Below are positions 1-7,555 of a stretch of 35,479 nucleotides of DNA, one piece after another. A program made the translations under genes and the position numbers. The stretch is from the NCBI GenBank assembly GCA_964415935.1, contig CAYQCH010000008.1, positions 1 through 35,479 of the forward strand, written 5' to 3'. The DNA is from CAYQCH01 sp964415935 (GTDB lineage: Bacteria; Patescibacteriota; Patescibacteriia; VMEV01; CAYQCH01). The number at the start of each line of letters is the position of its first letter. Within the stretch, counting starts at the first letter, position 1. Under the pieces are notes generated by a model. That model did no database searches and was not told the origin of the DNA. It saw nothing but the letters and a program-made list of their open reading frames with translations.

Positions 1-345
1 GCCGCCGCCCATGCCGCCTTTGCCGCCGAGCATGATCATGTTGTCCAGGATCACTTCGGTGCGGTATTTTTTTTGTCCCTGTTCATCGTCCCAGGAACGG
101 GTCTGCAGACGGCCTTCACAATAGATTTGCGAACCTTTTTTGAGGTACTGCGCGCAGATTTCCGCCAATTTGCGCCAGGCGACCACATTGTGGAATTCGG
201 TCTTTTCCTGCTTGTTGCCGCTTTGGTCCTTCCAGGTAAAGCCGGTGGCAACACTGAACGTGGTTACGGCGGTGCCTTGCGGCGTCGTGCGCGTTTCAGG
301 ATCGCGGGTCAGGCGGCCGATAAGCATGACTTTGTTGAGATCCAT
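1..345 (-). CDS. ssb: single-stranded DNA-binding protein (partial, C-terminus outside window)
   Basis: Binds single-stranded DNA during replication, repair and recombination. The start is the ATG at 345, opening MDLNKVMLIGRLTRDPE, the typical beginning of the SSB OB-fold. The middle reads FHNVVAWRKLAEICAQYLKK and then GRLQTRSW, both hallmark SSB blocks. The last codons in the window are Gly/Met-rich (LGGKGGMGGG), where the OB-fold gives way to the flexible tail; the acidic tail tip lies beyond base 1. It sits 23 bp downstream of rpsF on the same strand, the usual rpsF-ssb(-rpsR) operon, so rpsR may follow outside the window. No separate promoter is visible in the 23-bp gap. Confidence 0.95.
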   Translation of the reverse strand, partial: MDLNKVMLIGRLTRDPETRTTPQGTAVTTFSVATGFTWKDQSGNKQEKTEFHNVVAWRKLAEICAQYLKKGSQIYCEGRLQTRSWDDEQGQKKYRTEVILDNMIMLGGKGGMGGG

Positions 346-368
346 ATGTTTGCTTAGACGTTAGATGT

Positions 369-962
369 TTAGTTTTGGAAGTCCTTCATGATTTCGTCGA
401 GCTTGTTGTCCAGTTCTTTGATGTCGACGCTCTTGGTTTCTTCCTTCTTTGCTTCCTGGGCCATGGAGGCTTCTGCTTCCGTGGCGGTTACGCCCAATTC
501 TTTTTCGATATCGAAGGTGGAACCTTTCTTCAGTTTTTCCTTTTCAGCGCCGCTGGCTTCAACGTCTACGATGGACGGGCGCTTGCGGGAGGGTTTTTCT
601 GCGGCCGGTTGCGGAGGCAGCTCAACCTGCTTGAGGTCGGCTTCCTGCGGCACGTCGCCCTCTTTCATGGAAACAGTAATGAGGTGGCGCAGCACTTCGT
701 CCTGCACGCGCAGGGTGGTGTTTAACGCTTGCGTGTCGGCGGCCAGCGCTTCAAAACGGTCTAAAATATAGTAGCCGTAATGGTTGTGCTTGACTGGGTA
801 GGCCAGTCGGCGTTTGCCGTAGTTGATTTCTTTGACGACCTTTCCGTTCATCTTCACGATCAAATCATTGACCGTCTTCATGACCTGCGGCACTTCGTTC
901 TCCGTGTATTTGTTGGGAACGATGTAGAGCAAGTCATACATCTTTGAGGCTTCTTGAGCCAT
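369..962 (-). CDS. rpsF: 30S ribosomal protein S6 with long charged C-terminal extension
   Basis: S6 binds 16S rRNA together with S18 in the small-subunit platform. The conserved core starts at MYDLLYIVPN and includes YGKRRLAYPVKHNHYGYYI, typical S6. An ATG at 962 gives 197 aa; a second ATG at 941 begins directly at MYDLLY, and neither has a clear Shine-Dalgarno sequence. The open frame continues up to 1037, but that extra N-terminal part looks like leader. S6 is usually about 95-135 aa, so the last 90 or so residues are an extension: Pro/Lys-rich, then Glu/Lys/Ala-rich and probably helical or disordered. The gene heads the ssb operon. Confidence 0.93.
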   Translation of the reverse strand: MAQEASKMYDLLYIVPNKYTENEVPQVMKTVNDLIVKMNGKVVKEINYGKRRLAYPVKHNHYGYYILDRFEALAADTQALNTTLRVQDEVLRHLITVSMKEGDVPQEADLKQVELPPQPAAEKPSRKRPSIVDVEASGAEKEKLKKGSTFDIEKELGVTATEAEASMAQEAKKEETKSVDIKELDNKLDEIMKDFQN

Positions 963-1008
963 AGAGAGGGGATTTTGCACCCGTCCGCTCTTAACTGATG
1001 GCGGATGG

Positions 1009-1026
1009 CCCCGCAGCATGTCGGGG
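1009..1026 (-). promoter_or_regulatory. hairpin in the rpsF leader
   Basis: CCCCG (1009-1013) pairs with CGGGG (1022-1026) around an 8-nt loop, about 50 nt before the rpsF start. Many bacteria have a structured S6:S18-binding leader before rpsF. This hairpin could be such an element, but I cannot show the full consensus, so the role is a guess. Confidence 0.3.
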
Positions 1027-1126
1027 ATGGCGAACAAAATCCTTCTTAATTAATGAAATATGACGGGGTTTTTGCGTCCGTCATGTGGCCGAACTTTACC
1101 AAAATCTCTCGATTTTATCAAGGGGT

Positions 1127-1154
1127 TTGCCTAAAACAGGCATTGCTGCATAAT
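1127..1154 (+). promoter_or_regulatory. pyrC promoter
   Basis: TTGCCT (1127-1132), a 16-nt spacer and CATAAT (1149-1154) predict a transcript start near 1161. A small hairpin, TGGCGC (1159-1164) with GCGCCA (1169-1174), lies at the expected 5' end, just before the AGGAG ribosome-binding site (1182-1186). Enterobacterial pyrC is controlled by a leader hairpin through start-site choice; whether that applies here is unknown. Confidence 0.45.
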
Positions 1155-1193
1155 GCGGTGGCGCATAGGCGCCATTACCACAGGAGATCCACC

Positions 1194-2255
1194 ATGGCCA
1201 TAGACACCTTGTGCATCGGACAACCCGATGACATGCATGTGCATCTGCGCGACGGGGAGGTGCTGCTTGATGTCATCCGTTATACGGCATTGGTGTTTGG
1301 GCGGGCGGTGGTCATGCCCAACCTGCGGCCGAATCCCGTGCTTACGGCGGCAGATGCCAGCGCGTACCGGGAGCGGATTTTGGAGGCATGCCGCCGCATG
1401 AAGTGCGAAGGGTTTGAGCCGCTGATGACCATACAGCTGACGGCCCAGACCACGTCGGACATGATTGAGGCGGCGCGCGCGGCCGGGGTTGTAGCCGCCA
1501 AATTTTACCCCAGGCACGGGACGACAAATTCCGATAACGGGCTTCTGAGCGTACAAGACATCCCGCAACGGTTGTTGGATGCCATGGCCGGCACAGGCAT
1601 GAGGCTTTGTGTCCATGCCGAGCGGCCGGATGCGTTCATCCTCGATCGCGAGCGGCTGTGCGTGCAGGATATGCTCGGCTTGGCCGAGCGCAACCCGCGC
1701 CTGAACATCATTTGGGAGCATGTCAGCTGCGAGGATGCCGTGCAGGCCGTCCGGTGTGGGCCGGAAAATTTGTACGCTTCGATCACGGCGCATCATTTGG
1801 TGCTCACCCTGGATGACGTGATTGGGAGCGGGATCCAGCCGCACCATTACTGCATGCCCGTGGCGAAGACCCCCCAGGACCGGGACGCGATCATCATGGC
1901 GGCGATCAGCGGGAGTTATAAGTTTTTCTTTGGCTCCGACAGCGCGCCGCATCTGCGCCACAGCAAGCATTGCGAGAAGGGCGCCGCTGGGATCTTTAGC
2001 GCGCCAAGAGCTTTGCCGATTTTGGCGCAGGTATTCGAGAGGTACAACGCCCTGCAGCGCCTGCAAGACTTCACGTCCAAATTCGGCGCGCAGTGCTACG
2101 GCCTTAAGCGCAGCACCCGCATGGTCAGGCTGCAAAGAGGCGAGTACGAGTATGCGCCATGCGCGGCGGCGCCGACTGATGCCATCATCCCGTTTCGCTT
2201 GGGAGAACGGTTTACCTGGCGCGTGTCGGAAACCCCGAATTGGAGCGATATGTAG
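1194..2255 (+). CDS. pyrC: dihydroorotase (PyrC type, homodimeric)
   Basis: Catalyses reversible cyclisation of N-carbamoyl-aspartate to dihydroorotate in pyrimidine synthesis. The start at 1194 is set by AGGAG at 1182-1186 and gives 353 aa, the length of E. coli-type PyrC; the longer open frame upstream is leader. Metal ligands are visible: the HVH pair in DDMHVHLRDG (residues 15 and 17), the Lys in AAKFYP that is carboxylated in the family, the His in CVHAE, the His in EHVSC and the Asp in GSDSAPH. The whole chain aligns well with enterobacterial PyrC. No other pyrimidine gene is adjacent. A strong hairpin ends the transcript. Confidence 0.96.
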   Translation: MAIDTLCIGQPDDMHVHLRDGEVLLDVIRYTALVFGRAVVMPNLRPNPVLTAADASAYRERILEACRRMKCEGFEPLMTIQLTAQTTSDMIEAARAAGVVAAKFYPRHGTTNSDNGLLSVQDIPQRLLDAMAGTGMRLCVHAERPDAFILDRERLCVQDMLGLAERNPRLNIIWEHVSCEDAVQAVRCGPENLYASITAHHLVLTLDDVIGSGIQPHHYCMPVAKTPQDRDAIIMAAISGSYKFFFGSDSAPHLRHSKHCEKGAAGIFSAPRALPILAQVFERYNALQRLQDFTSKFGAQCYGLKRSTRMVRLQRGEYEYAPCAAAPTDAIIPFRLGERFTWRVSETPNWSDM

Positions 2256-2258
2256 CTG

Positions 2259-2300
2259 GCGCCCTGGATAACCTCGCGGTTTTCCAGGGCGCTTCTCTTT
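2259..2300 (+). terminator. rho-independent terminator after pyrC
   Basis: A near-perfect 15-bp stem (2259-2273 with 2278-2292, one mismatch) with loop TCGC is followed by the T-rich TTCTCTTT. Confidence 0.8.
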
Positions 2301-2301
2301 A

Positions 2302-2331
2302 TTGGCAGCGGCGGGCGTTTGGCGATATTCT
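2302..2331 (+). promoter_or_regulatory. promoter of the PEP-synthase-domain gene, predicted leaderless
   Basis: TTGGCA (2302-2307), an 18-nt spacer and TATTCT (2326-2331) are seen. The predicted transcript start, 7 nt after the -10 box, is 2338, the A of the ATG. No Shine-Dalgarno sequence is present. Confidence 0.45.
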
Positions 2332-2337
2332 ATATCT

Positions 2338-3219
2338 ATGAACTTTATTTATCCCTTCGAAAAGCTGTCGCAAAGCGATGTGGCCATTGCTGGCGGCAAG
2401 GGGGCGTCGCTGGGAGAATTGACGCAGGCGGGGTTTCCTGTGCCGCCGGGATTTGTCATTTCCGAAGAAGCGTTTGATTCCTTTTTGGCGCAGACGGATT
2501 TGCTGCAGGAGGTTCAGGCGCAGCTGGCAAAGGTCAACCATGAAGACATCGCTTCGGTTGAGCGCGCCTCGGAAGCAATCAGCCATTTCATCGCGCATGG
2601 GCGCATGCCCGATTCCATCAGCCAGCAAGTGTTGCAGGCATACGATGATCTCGACACTGATGCCGTGGCGGTGCGATCTTCCGGGACGTCGGAAGACGGT
2701 CAAGATGCGAGCTGGGCCGGCGAGCTGGATACGTTTTTGGACGTCGGCAGGGACGGGCTGATCAAACACGTGCAGCGCTGCTGGTCTTCACTGTTTTCGC
2801 CGCGCGCTATTTTTTACCGCTTTGAAAAAGGATTTGCCCAGACGCAGATTTCCGTTGCCGTGGTCGTGCAAAAGATGGTGCGCAGCCGCGTGGCCGGAGC
2901 GGCGTTTTCCGTACATCCCGTAACGGAAGACCCGTCGCAAATGATCATTGAGGCTGTGCCAGGGTTTGGCGAGCGTCTGGCTTCCGGCGTGGCAACGCCG
3001 GATAGTTACGTGGTGGACCGGCGCAATTGGGATATCATCGACGCCAATCGGGCCAGCGTGTTGCAGACCCTGACGGACCTGCAAGTCGTTGCCCTGGGCA
3101 AGCTGGTCGAGCGCATTGAGAGGCATTACGGTTTTCCCGTGGATGTGGAATGGGCGCTGGAAGGAGACAAATTCCATATACTGCAGAGCCGGCCCATTAC
3201 TACCCTGACCAAAACGTGA
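2338..3219 (+). CDS. PEP synthase/PPDK-type ATP-grasp domain protein, stand-alone
   Basis: This 293-aa protein matches the N-terminal nucleotide-binding domain of phosphoenolpyruvate synthase and pyruvate phosphate dikinase (PPDK_N). Recognisable blocks are GGKGASLGEL near the start, AVRSSGTSEDG around residue 120, AGELDTFLDV, AAFSVHPVTED and the final VEWALEGDKFHILQSRPIT. Full PEP synthases of about 800 aa also carry a swivelling phosphohistidine domain and a PEP-binding barrel; both are absent, and the frame ends cleanly at QSRPITTLTKT with no remnant downstream. It may act with partners encoded elsewhere, or be an ATP-dependent phosphotransferase of unknown substrate. The ATG at 2338 begins at the conserved start of the domain. 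Confidence 0.88.
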   Translation: MNFIYPFEKLSQSDVAIAGGKGASLGELTQAGFPVPPGFVISEEAFDSFLAQTDLLQEVQAQLAKVNHEDIASVERASEAISHFIAHGRMPDSISQQVLQAYDDLDTDAVAVRSSGTSEDGQDASWAGELDTFLDVGRDGLIKHVQRCWSSLFSPRAIFYRFEKGFAQTQISVAVVVQKMVRSRVAGAAFSVHPVTEDPSQMIIEAVPGFGERLASGVATPDSYVVDRRNWDIIDANRASVLQTLTDLQVVALGKLVERIERHYGFPVDVEWALEGDKFHILQSRPITTLTKT

Positions 3220-3265
3220 CATGTTCTATGTTTTCCGCTAGGATGTGGGAATAATTAAAACTTCC

Positions 3266-4477
3266 ATGAACCATATTTTCGTGCTCGGGCGCGAGTCCGA
3301 GCTTTGCCTGGCTGAGCTCATCCAAGTCATGCATGCCCGCGCGTTGCCGTTTACCGCCGTCTCCGGATCAAAACAGGTGGCGGTTTTTGATGTGGATGGG
3401 TTTACGCCCGAGCTGTTTCACCGTTGCGGCGGGCTGATCAAGTTTGGCGGCGCGGCCGAGCACCCCGCGCGCGGCCTGGACGAGGCAGTCCGTTCGCTCA
3501 TCGAATCGCGCATCCCCCAGTCCGGCCGTTTGAGTTTTGGCATCAGCGTGTATCCGGCATCGCCGGACATGACGCGCAAGCAGCTGGAGGCCGTGCAGGA
3601 GCAGATGTATCTGCTTGGCATGACTATTAAGCAGAATTTAAAGGCGCGGGGCGTTTCCGTGCGTTTTGTCACCAGCGAGGAGCCGCAGCTGTCGTCCGTT
3701 GTGGTGGAGAAGAACCATTTGGTCGATGAGAAGGGCATTGAAGTGCTGGTGGCGCTGGAGCCGAAACGCTGTTTTGTCGGCGCAACGCAGGCGGTACAGG
3801 ATTTTGAGGCATTCGCGCATCGCGACATGAACCGCCCGCGGCGCGATGATGTGTCCGGCATGCTGCCGCCTAAGCTGGCGCGCATCATGTTGAATTTGTC
3901 GGGTGTTGCCATCGGGAAAGATACGGTGATACTGGACCCGTTCTGCGGTTCCGGCACAATCATGCAGGAAGCCTTGCTGTTGGGCGCGGGGAAAGTGTTG
4001 GGCAGCGATGCTTCATCTCAGGCCGTATCCGATGCGCAGGCGAACCTCGAATGGCTGCGCGCCCAGCATCCCGGCATGGCTGAAGGCCGTGTCGAACAAG
4101 TGGATGTAGCGGAAATCGACTCCTGGCTGCCGAAACATTTTGTGGATGTCGTGGCTACGGAACCCTTCCTGGGCGACCCCGTGCGAACGTCCATCAAAAA
4201 AGACGCCGCTGTCCGCCGCCAGGCCGAGCTGTCCGAGTTGTATGACGGCGCCCTGGAAGCGTTGGCCAAAGTGGTCAAACCCGGCGGCCGCGCGGTGATG
4301 CTGTTTCCGGTGCTTGATGACCGCCGCATCCCGTTGCCGCGCGCCATAGGCCGTTTCTGGCGCGTGCTGCAGCCGTGGGCGGAGGTGTTTGAGGCGCCGT
4401 CCAAACGCGGCGGGCTGGACTATCAGCGTCCCGGCCAGCGCGTCGGCCGCGAAATTTTCTTGCTTGAGCGGAAATGA
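3266..4477 (+). CDS. TRM11/Trm-G10-like tRNA guanosine-N2 methyltransferase
   Basis: 403 aa with the two-part build of archaeal and eukaryotic tRNA m2G methyltransferases: an N-terminal THUMP-like region (opening MNHIFVLGRESELCLAE) and a C-terminal Rossmann methyltransferase. The SAM site is DPFCGSGTIMQEALLLG at about residue 222-238. Motif IV, usually D/N-PPY, reads TEPFLG, so the first catalytic position is Glu. A KPGGRAVMLFP strand and a final GREIFLLER strand complete the fold. The start at 3266 fits the conserved N-terminus; an alternative 7 codons upstream is less likely. A weak promoter (GTGACA 3216-3221, TAGGAT 3239-3244) may precede it. The exact tRNA position cannot be read from sequence. 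Confidence 0.82.
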   Translation: MNHIFVLGRESELCLAELIQVMHARALPFTAVSGSKQVAVFDVDGFTPELFHRCGGLIKFGGAAEHPARGLDEAVRSLIESRIPQSGRLSFGISVYPASPDMTRKQLEAVQEQMYLLGMTIKQNLKARGVSVRFVTSEEPQLSSVVVEKNHLVDEKGIEVLVALEPKRCFVGATQAVQDFEAFAHRDMNRPRRDDVSGMLPPKLARIMLNLSGVAIGKDTVILDPFCGSGTIMQEALLLGAGKVLGSDASSQAVSDAQANLEWLRAQHPGMAEGRVEQVDVAEIDSWLPKHFVDVVATEPFLGDPVRTSIKKDAAVRRQAELSELYDGALEALAKVVKPGGRAVMLFPVLDDRRIPLPRAIGRFWRVLQPWAEVFEAPSKRGGLDYQRPGQRVGREIFLLERK

Positions 4478-4483
4478 TATACT
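4475..4483 (+). promoter_or_regulatory. extended -10 promoter of the Nudix gene, predicted leaderless
   Basis: TGATATACT (TGn plus TATACT at 4478-4483) begins with the TGA stop codon of the preceding gene. The predicted start is about 4490, only 2 nt before the ATG at 4492. Confidence 0.55.
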
Positions 4484-4491
4484 AGTTGCCT

Positions 4492-4980
4492 ATGGCAACA
4501 GCGCAACGAAAAACCGTTACCTTATTCGTATACGTTCCCGAGGCCAAGCAGGTCATTTTATCGCGCCGCGGCAAGCTGGAGCGGCATCCTGGGTTGTTGC
4601 AAGCCACCGTCCATGGCCAAATTGAGCCGGGCGAGCTGCCGTATCTGGCCATGAAGCGCGAGTATAAGGAAGAGGCAAAGGGTGAATTCGACAAGCTGCA
4701 GCAGATTGTCGAGCTGGGAAGCGCCGTGGTGGGCAACACCGTCAAAGAACAGACGTTCTACCACGCCGCATCGTTAGGCAACCAGGAAAGCGGCAAGCTG
4801 CAGACCACGCAGGAAGTGTCTGAGTTCAAGCGGGTGTCGGAAGCGGATTTGAAAAAGATGATCCCGTACTCCAAGGTGCGCGGCACGGAAGGCTATGACT
4901 ACGAAGCGAACATGGTCATGTTCGATGATGAACTGGACGTGCTGAAAAAAGTGTTTGCGGAGTACAAACAAGCGAAATAG
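4492..4980 (+). CDS. Nudix hydrolase family protein
   Basis: 162 aa with a Nudix box at about residues 42-64: G, five residues, E, seven residues, then REYKEE. This gives the pyrophosphatase metal-binding helix, although the consensus Gly after EE is displaced by one residue. Nudix enzymes hydrolyse nucleoside diphosphates linked to another group; the substrate cannot be deduced here. The ATG at 4492 is preferred over a TTG two codons upstream because the promoter lies immediately before it. The gene ends against a bidirectional terminator shared with convergent ychF. The Lys-rich C-terminus has no recognised domain. Confidence 0.85.
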   Translation: MATAQRKTVTLFVYVPEAKQVILSRRGKLERHPGLLQATVHGQIEPGELPYLAMKREYKEEAKGEFDKLQQIVELGSAVVGNTVKEQTFYHAASLGNQESGKLQTTQEVSEFKRVSEADLKKMIPYSKVRGTEGYDYEANMVMFDDELDVLKKVFAEYKQAK

Positions 4981-4987
4981 CCGCATA

Positions 4988-5013
4988 AAAAAGCCCCCGA
5001 ACGGGGGCTTTTT
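4988..5013. terminator. bidirectional terminator between Nudix gene and ychF
   Basis: AAAAAGCCCCCG (4988-4999) pairs perfectly with CGGGGGCTTTTT (5002-5013) around AA, with A/T tracts that serve both strands. Confidence 0.92.
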
Positions 5014-5014
5014 G

Positions 5015-6097
5015 CTAGGTGTTGAAAAGGAAATGGCAGACGTCGCCGTCCTTCATGACGTATTCTTTGCCTTCCGTGCGCAGTTTGCCGTTTTCGCGGC
5101 AACCTGCCTCGCCTTTGTATGTGACGAAGTCCTGCCAGTCAATGACTTCGGCGCGGATGAACCCTTTTTCAAAATCCGTGTGGATGATACCGGCCGCTTG
5201 CGGGGCCTTGGTGCCGGTTTTCATGGTCCAGGCGCGCGCTTCTTTGGGGCCGACAGTGAAAAATGTCTGCAGATCCAGCAGGGTGTAGCTTGCTTTGATC
5301 AGTTGGTCGAGGCCGCTTTCTTTCAGGCCGAGGTCAGACATCATGGCTTTGGCGTCTTCAGCGGGCAAGTCAGCGAGCTCGCCTTCCACCTGCGCGCAAA
5401 TGCGGACAATCGGGGCTTTGGGATCCATCCAGGATGGACGCTCCAGTGGCGCGGTCAGCTGTGATTCGCTGACGTTCAGAACATAGAGCATGGGTTTCAT
5501 GGTCAGCAGGCGCATTTCGCGGATTACGGGCAATTCGTCATCCGTCAGCTCCACGGAAGAAGCCAGCTTGTTGGCATTAAGCGCGTCATACACCTTTGTG
5601 AGCGCGGCAATGATTTTTTCCTGCTCCTTATTGGCGCCGCTCTTCAGCGATTTTTTTGCTGTTTGCAGGCGTTTTTCAACCGCGGCGAAATCGGAGAGGA
5701 TCAATTCCAAATTGATGGTGTTCACATCGCTTTCCGGATCCACTTTGCCGGCCACGTGAATAATGTCGCCGCTTTCAAAGACGCGCACAACCTGGGCAAT
5801 GGCTGAGCAGTCGCGAATGTTGGTGAGAAATTGGTTGCCCAGGCCCTCGCCTTGAGAGGCTCCTTTCACCAGGCCTGCAATGTCCACAAACTCAATGGTT
5901 GTTGGCAGCACGTTTTCCGACGGATAAATCTGCGCCAGCTGGTTCAGGCGTTCATCAGGAACCTTCACCACGCCCACATTCGGGTCGATGGTGCAGAATG
6001 GGTAATTGGCCGCATCGACCTGGATGCGGGTCAGGGCCTTGAATAATGTGGACTTGCCCACGTTGGGTAGGCCGACGATGCCGATGGAAAATGACAT
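5015..6097 (-). CDS. ychF: redox/ribosome-associated P-loop ATPase YchF (OLA1 family)
   Basis: 360 aa, a normal YchF length. The P-loop is GLPNVGKST at residues 9-17 and the switch II region is VDIAGLVKGAS. The G4 motif is NVSES rather than NKxD, which explains the family's preference for ATP over GTP. The C-terminal TGS domain ends in the hallmark DGDVCHFLFNT. YchF binds ribosomes and is linked to stress responses in other bacteria. The ATG at 6097 opens the expected MSFSIGIVGLPN. It faces the Nudix gene across a shared terminator and is divergent from the orphan gene at 6276. Confidence 0.96.
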   Translation of the reverse strand: MSFSIGIVGLPNVGKSTLFKALTRIQVDAANYPFCTIDPNVGVVKVPDERLNQLAQIYPSENVLPTTIEFVDIAGLVKGASQGEGLGNQFLTNIRDCSAIAQVVRVFESGDIIHVAGKVDPESDVNTINLELILSDFAAVEKRLQTAKKSLKSGANKEQEKIIAALTKVYDALNANKLASSVELTDDELPVIREMRLLTMKPMLYVLNVSESQLTAPLERPSWMDPKAPIVRICAQVEGELADLPAEDAKAMMSDLGLKESGLDQLIKASYTLLDLQTFFTVGPKEARAWTMKTGTKAPQAAGIIHTDFEKGFIRAEVIDWQDFVTYKGEAGCRENGKLRTEGKEYVMKDGDVCHFLFNT

Positions 6098-6117
6098 AAG
6101 AAAAATATGATTGACTT

Positions 6118-6146
6118 AGCGTATCTTGGCCCAGTTTCTTTGTCAA
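6118..6146 (-). promoter_or_regulatory. ychF promoter
   Basis: On the minus strand TTGACA (6141-6146), a 17-nt spacer and TACGCT (6118-6123) predict a start near 6111, giving a 13-nt leader without a Shine-Dalgarno sequence. Confidence 0.55.
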
Positions 6147-6181
6147 CGAACCTGCCGCGGCTGGGCAGGTGTCGAACAATC

Positions 6182-6210
6182 TTGACAGAAACGCGGTTTT
6201 CGCGTAACAT
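6182..6210 (+). promoter_or_regulatory. consensus-like promoter of orphan gene 6276
   Basis: TTGACA (6182-6187), exactly 17 nt, then TAACAT (6205-6210). The predicted start near 6217 leaves a leader of about 59 nt carrying a GGGGGAA motif (6259-6265) before the ATG at 6276. Confidence 0.7.
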
Positions 6211-6275
6211 CCGTGATTGTTCCCTCAGGGGAATAATGGCCAGTTTTTCTGTAGAATCAGGGGGAATCAGAACGA

Positions 6276-6779
6276 ATGTCCGACGCACAGTTGGTGTTTC
6301 TGATCACGGTTGGCGATGATGGGCACGAGGGCGAAGGCTCTCTTGACCGCTCAGACACGCGCCGCCTTCAGCGGGACAAGTCAGGCGAATGGCGTGTCGA
6401 CTACGACTTGCCGAGCCGGATCCACAAGGTGGTTTGCGGCAACGACTTCCCGTCCATGTCCATGTTCAGCAACATCTGCGGCATGAGGGAGATGCGCATT
6501 GCCGACCAGCTCGGCCCCAGCGAGATGAGGCTTCAGCCTCGTGCGGCGTGGGCGGTGGTCGCCGACCGGCAACATCGCGACCTGGTGGTGGCCAATGCGA
6601 GGATCGCCAGGGTGTTGCAGCTGGGCTCCGTCAAGCCGTTGCCGGAGATCAAGCCGCTGCGCCTCTACGGCCTCGTGCTCAGCTCCGCTCGTCTCGAGCA
6701 TCTCATTCCCATCGAGGACAAGGATGAGTTCAACCGCCTGCTGGAAGGCGTCAGTGTCCGAACGGCCGCCGGGGCGTGA
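6276..6779 (+). CDS. orphan protein, unknown function, strong GC3 bias
   Basis: 167 aa that I do not recognise. Codon third positions are mostly G or C, and the gene has its own promoter, a GGGGGAA Shine-Dalgarno-like motif about 10 nt before the ATG, and a terminator, so it is very likely expressed. The N-terminus (LVFLITVGDDGHEGEGSL) and a later DLVVANARIARVLQL segment vaguely recall the strand-loop pattern of histidine phosphatases, but the catalytic RHG triplet is absent, so this is only a passing resemblance. No signal peptide or membrane span is seen. After the TGA at 6777-6779 a different frame keeps the same codon bias to a stop at 6921, so the true C-terminus may be longer. Confidence 0.75.
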   Translation: MSDAQLVFLITVGDDGHEGEGSLDRSDTRRLQRDKSGEWRVDYDLPSRIHKVVCGNDFPSMSMFSNICGMREMRIADQLGPSEMRLQPRAAWAVVADRQHRDLVVANARIARVLQLGSVKPLPEIKPLRLYGLVLSSARLEHLIPIEDKDEFNRLLEGVSVRTAAGA

Positions 6780-6921
6780 ACCGCCACAACCTGACGTGCA
6801 GACGGCCGTGACGGTCGAAGCGGAGCGCGAGAAGGAGCACCCAAACGATCGGGTCCTTCTCGATCCGCCGGCACATGAACCGCCGCCGCGCAACAACAGC
6901 GGCTGGTTCCCGCCGTATTGA
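6778..6921 (+). other. out-of-frame continuation of orphan gene 6276 (possible +1 frameshift)
   Basis: Reading from GAA at 6778, one base shifted from the upstream gene, gives 47 codons with mostly G/C third positions. They encode a Pro/Glu-rich tail beginning REPPQPDVQTAV (from the preceding CGT) and ending GWFPPY, with a stop at 6921, three bases before the shared terminator stem. The only internal start is a GTG at 6796 with no Shine-Dalgarno sequence. Either the upstream frame slips at GCG-TGA or an extra base in the run GGGG (6772-6775) is a sequence error. Confidence 0.5.
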
Positions 6922-6923
6922 AG

Positions 6924-6968
6924 AACAGCCTACGCGACCCGCAAGGGAAGCGTAGGCTGTTTTCTTTT
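6924..6968. terminator. shared terminator of the two convergent orphan genes
   Basis: AACAGCCTACG (6924-6934) pairs with CGTAGGCTGTT (6951-6961). The plus strand continues with TTTTCTTTT; the minus strand ends in the weaker TTCTTC. Confidence 0.82.
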
Positions 6969-6979
6969 GGTCCGTGATC

Positions 6980-7441
6980 TCAGCTGACCTGCCGCTGCAG
7001 CAGCAGAAGCAGCCCGTACCCCATGACGCGCAGGCCGCAGACGGCATGCTGCAGGCGGGCGATGACCAGCTTCCACTCCGCCTCCCAGATGGACAGCTCG
7101 TCGCTGCGGGCGGCCCTGGTCGAAATCTCCATCGTCGCGAGTTCCGACAAGGCGGCGGCGAGATCCTCCGTCGGCTCGGCGATCTCATCCATCGCATGTG
7201 AAACAGAATCACGGTCAGTTGTAGAGAAGTCGGGCTGGCTGACGACGCTGACCAGCTCCTCGATGCGCTCAGCGCATCGACGGATGTTGGAAGCCAGCTC
7301 CATGACGCCCTCGCGCGCATCATCCGAGATGGCGAACGGGCTGTTGGCCAGCCGCTGGCTGACCACTTGCAGCATCTGGTCGGCGTACTCCTTTGCAGCG
7401 CGGTGCTGCCGTTGAAAGTCTTCTGAAACAGGGGAAGCCAT
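6980..7441 (-). CDS. orphan helical protein, unknown function, strong GC3 bias
   Basis: 153 aa, not recognised. The ATG at 7441 is chosen because AGGTG lies 3 nt upstream; the frame is open 19 codons further, but those lack the codon bias. The sequence is almost all predicted helix with heptad-like spacing (for example EYADQMLQVVSQRL, IRRCAERIEELVSVV, EDLAAALSELATM), and it ends in a hydrophobic VMGYGLLLLLQ that may be amphipathic or membrane-touching. No catalytic motif is visible. It is convergent with orphan gene 6276 and shares its terminator, which suggests one acquired block. A TTGACA (7484-7489) lies upstream, but the -10 box (TACGTC, 7461-7466) is poor. Confidence 0.72.
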   Translation of the reverse strand: MASPVSEDFQRQHRAAKEYADQMLQVVSQRLANSPFAISDDAREGVMELASNIRRCAERIEELVSVVSQPDFSTTDRDSVSHAMDEIAEPTEDLAAALSELATMEISTRAARSDELSIWEAEWKLVIARLQHAVCGLRVMGYGLLLLLQRQVS

Positions 7442-7555
7442 AGGCACCTCACGTATGCATGACGTACCACGCCGCCATGGCCTTGTCAATTGACGCATGG
7501 CGTAAAATAGTCGAATTTGCTAGGCTTTTCGTAATAGATCGTTAATCAACAATGT

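Noticed and set aside
6776..6780. Reading UGA as glycine (SR1/Gracilibacteria code) to extend orphan gene 6276
   Set aside because: Many clear genes here end at UGA (for example at 3219, 4477 and 35271), and reading through in frame soon meets further stops; the continuation lies in another frame.
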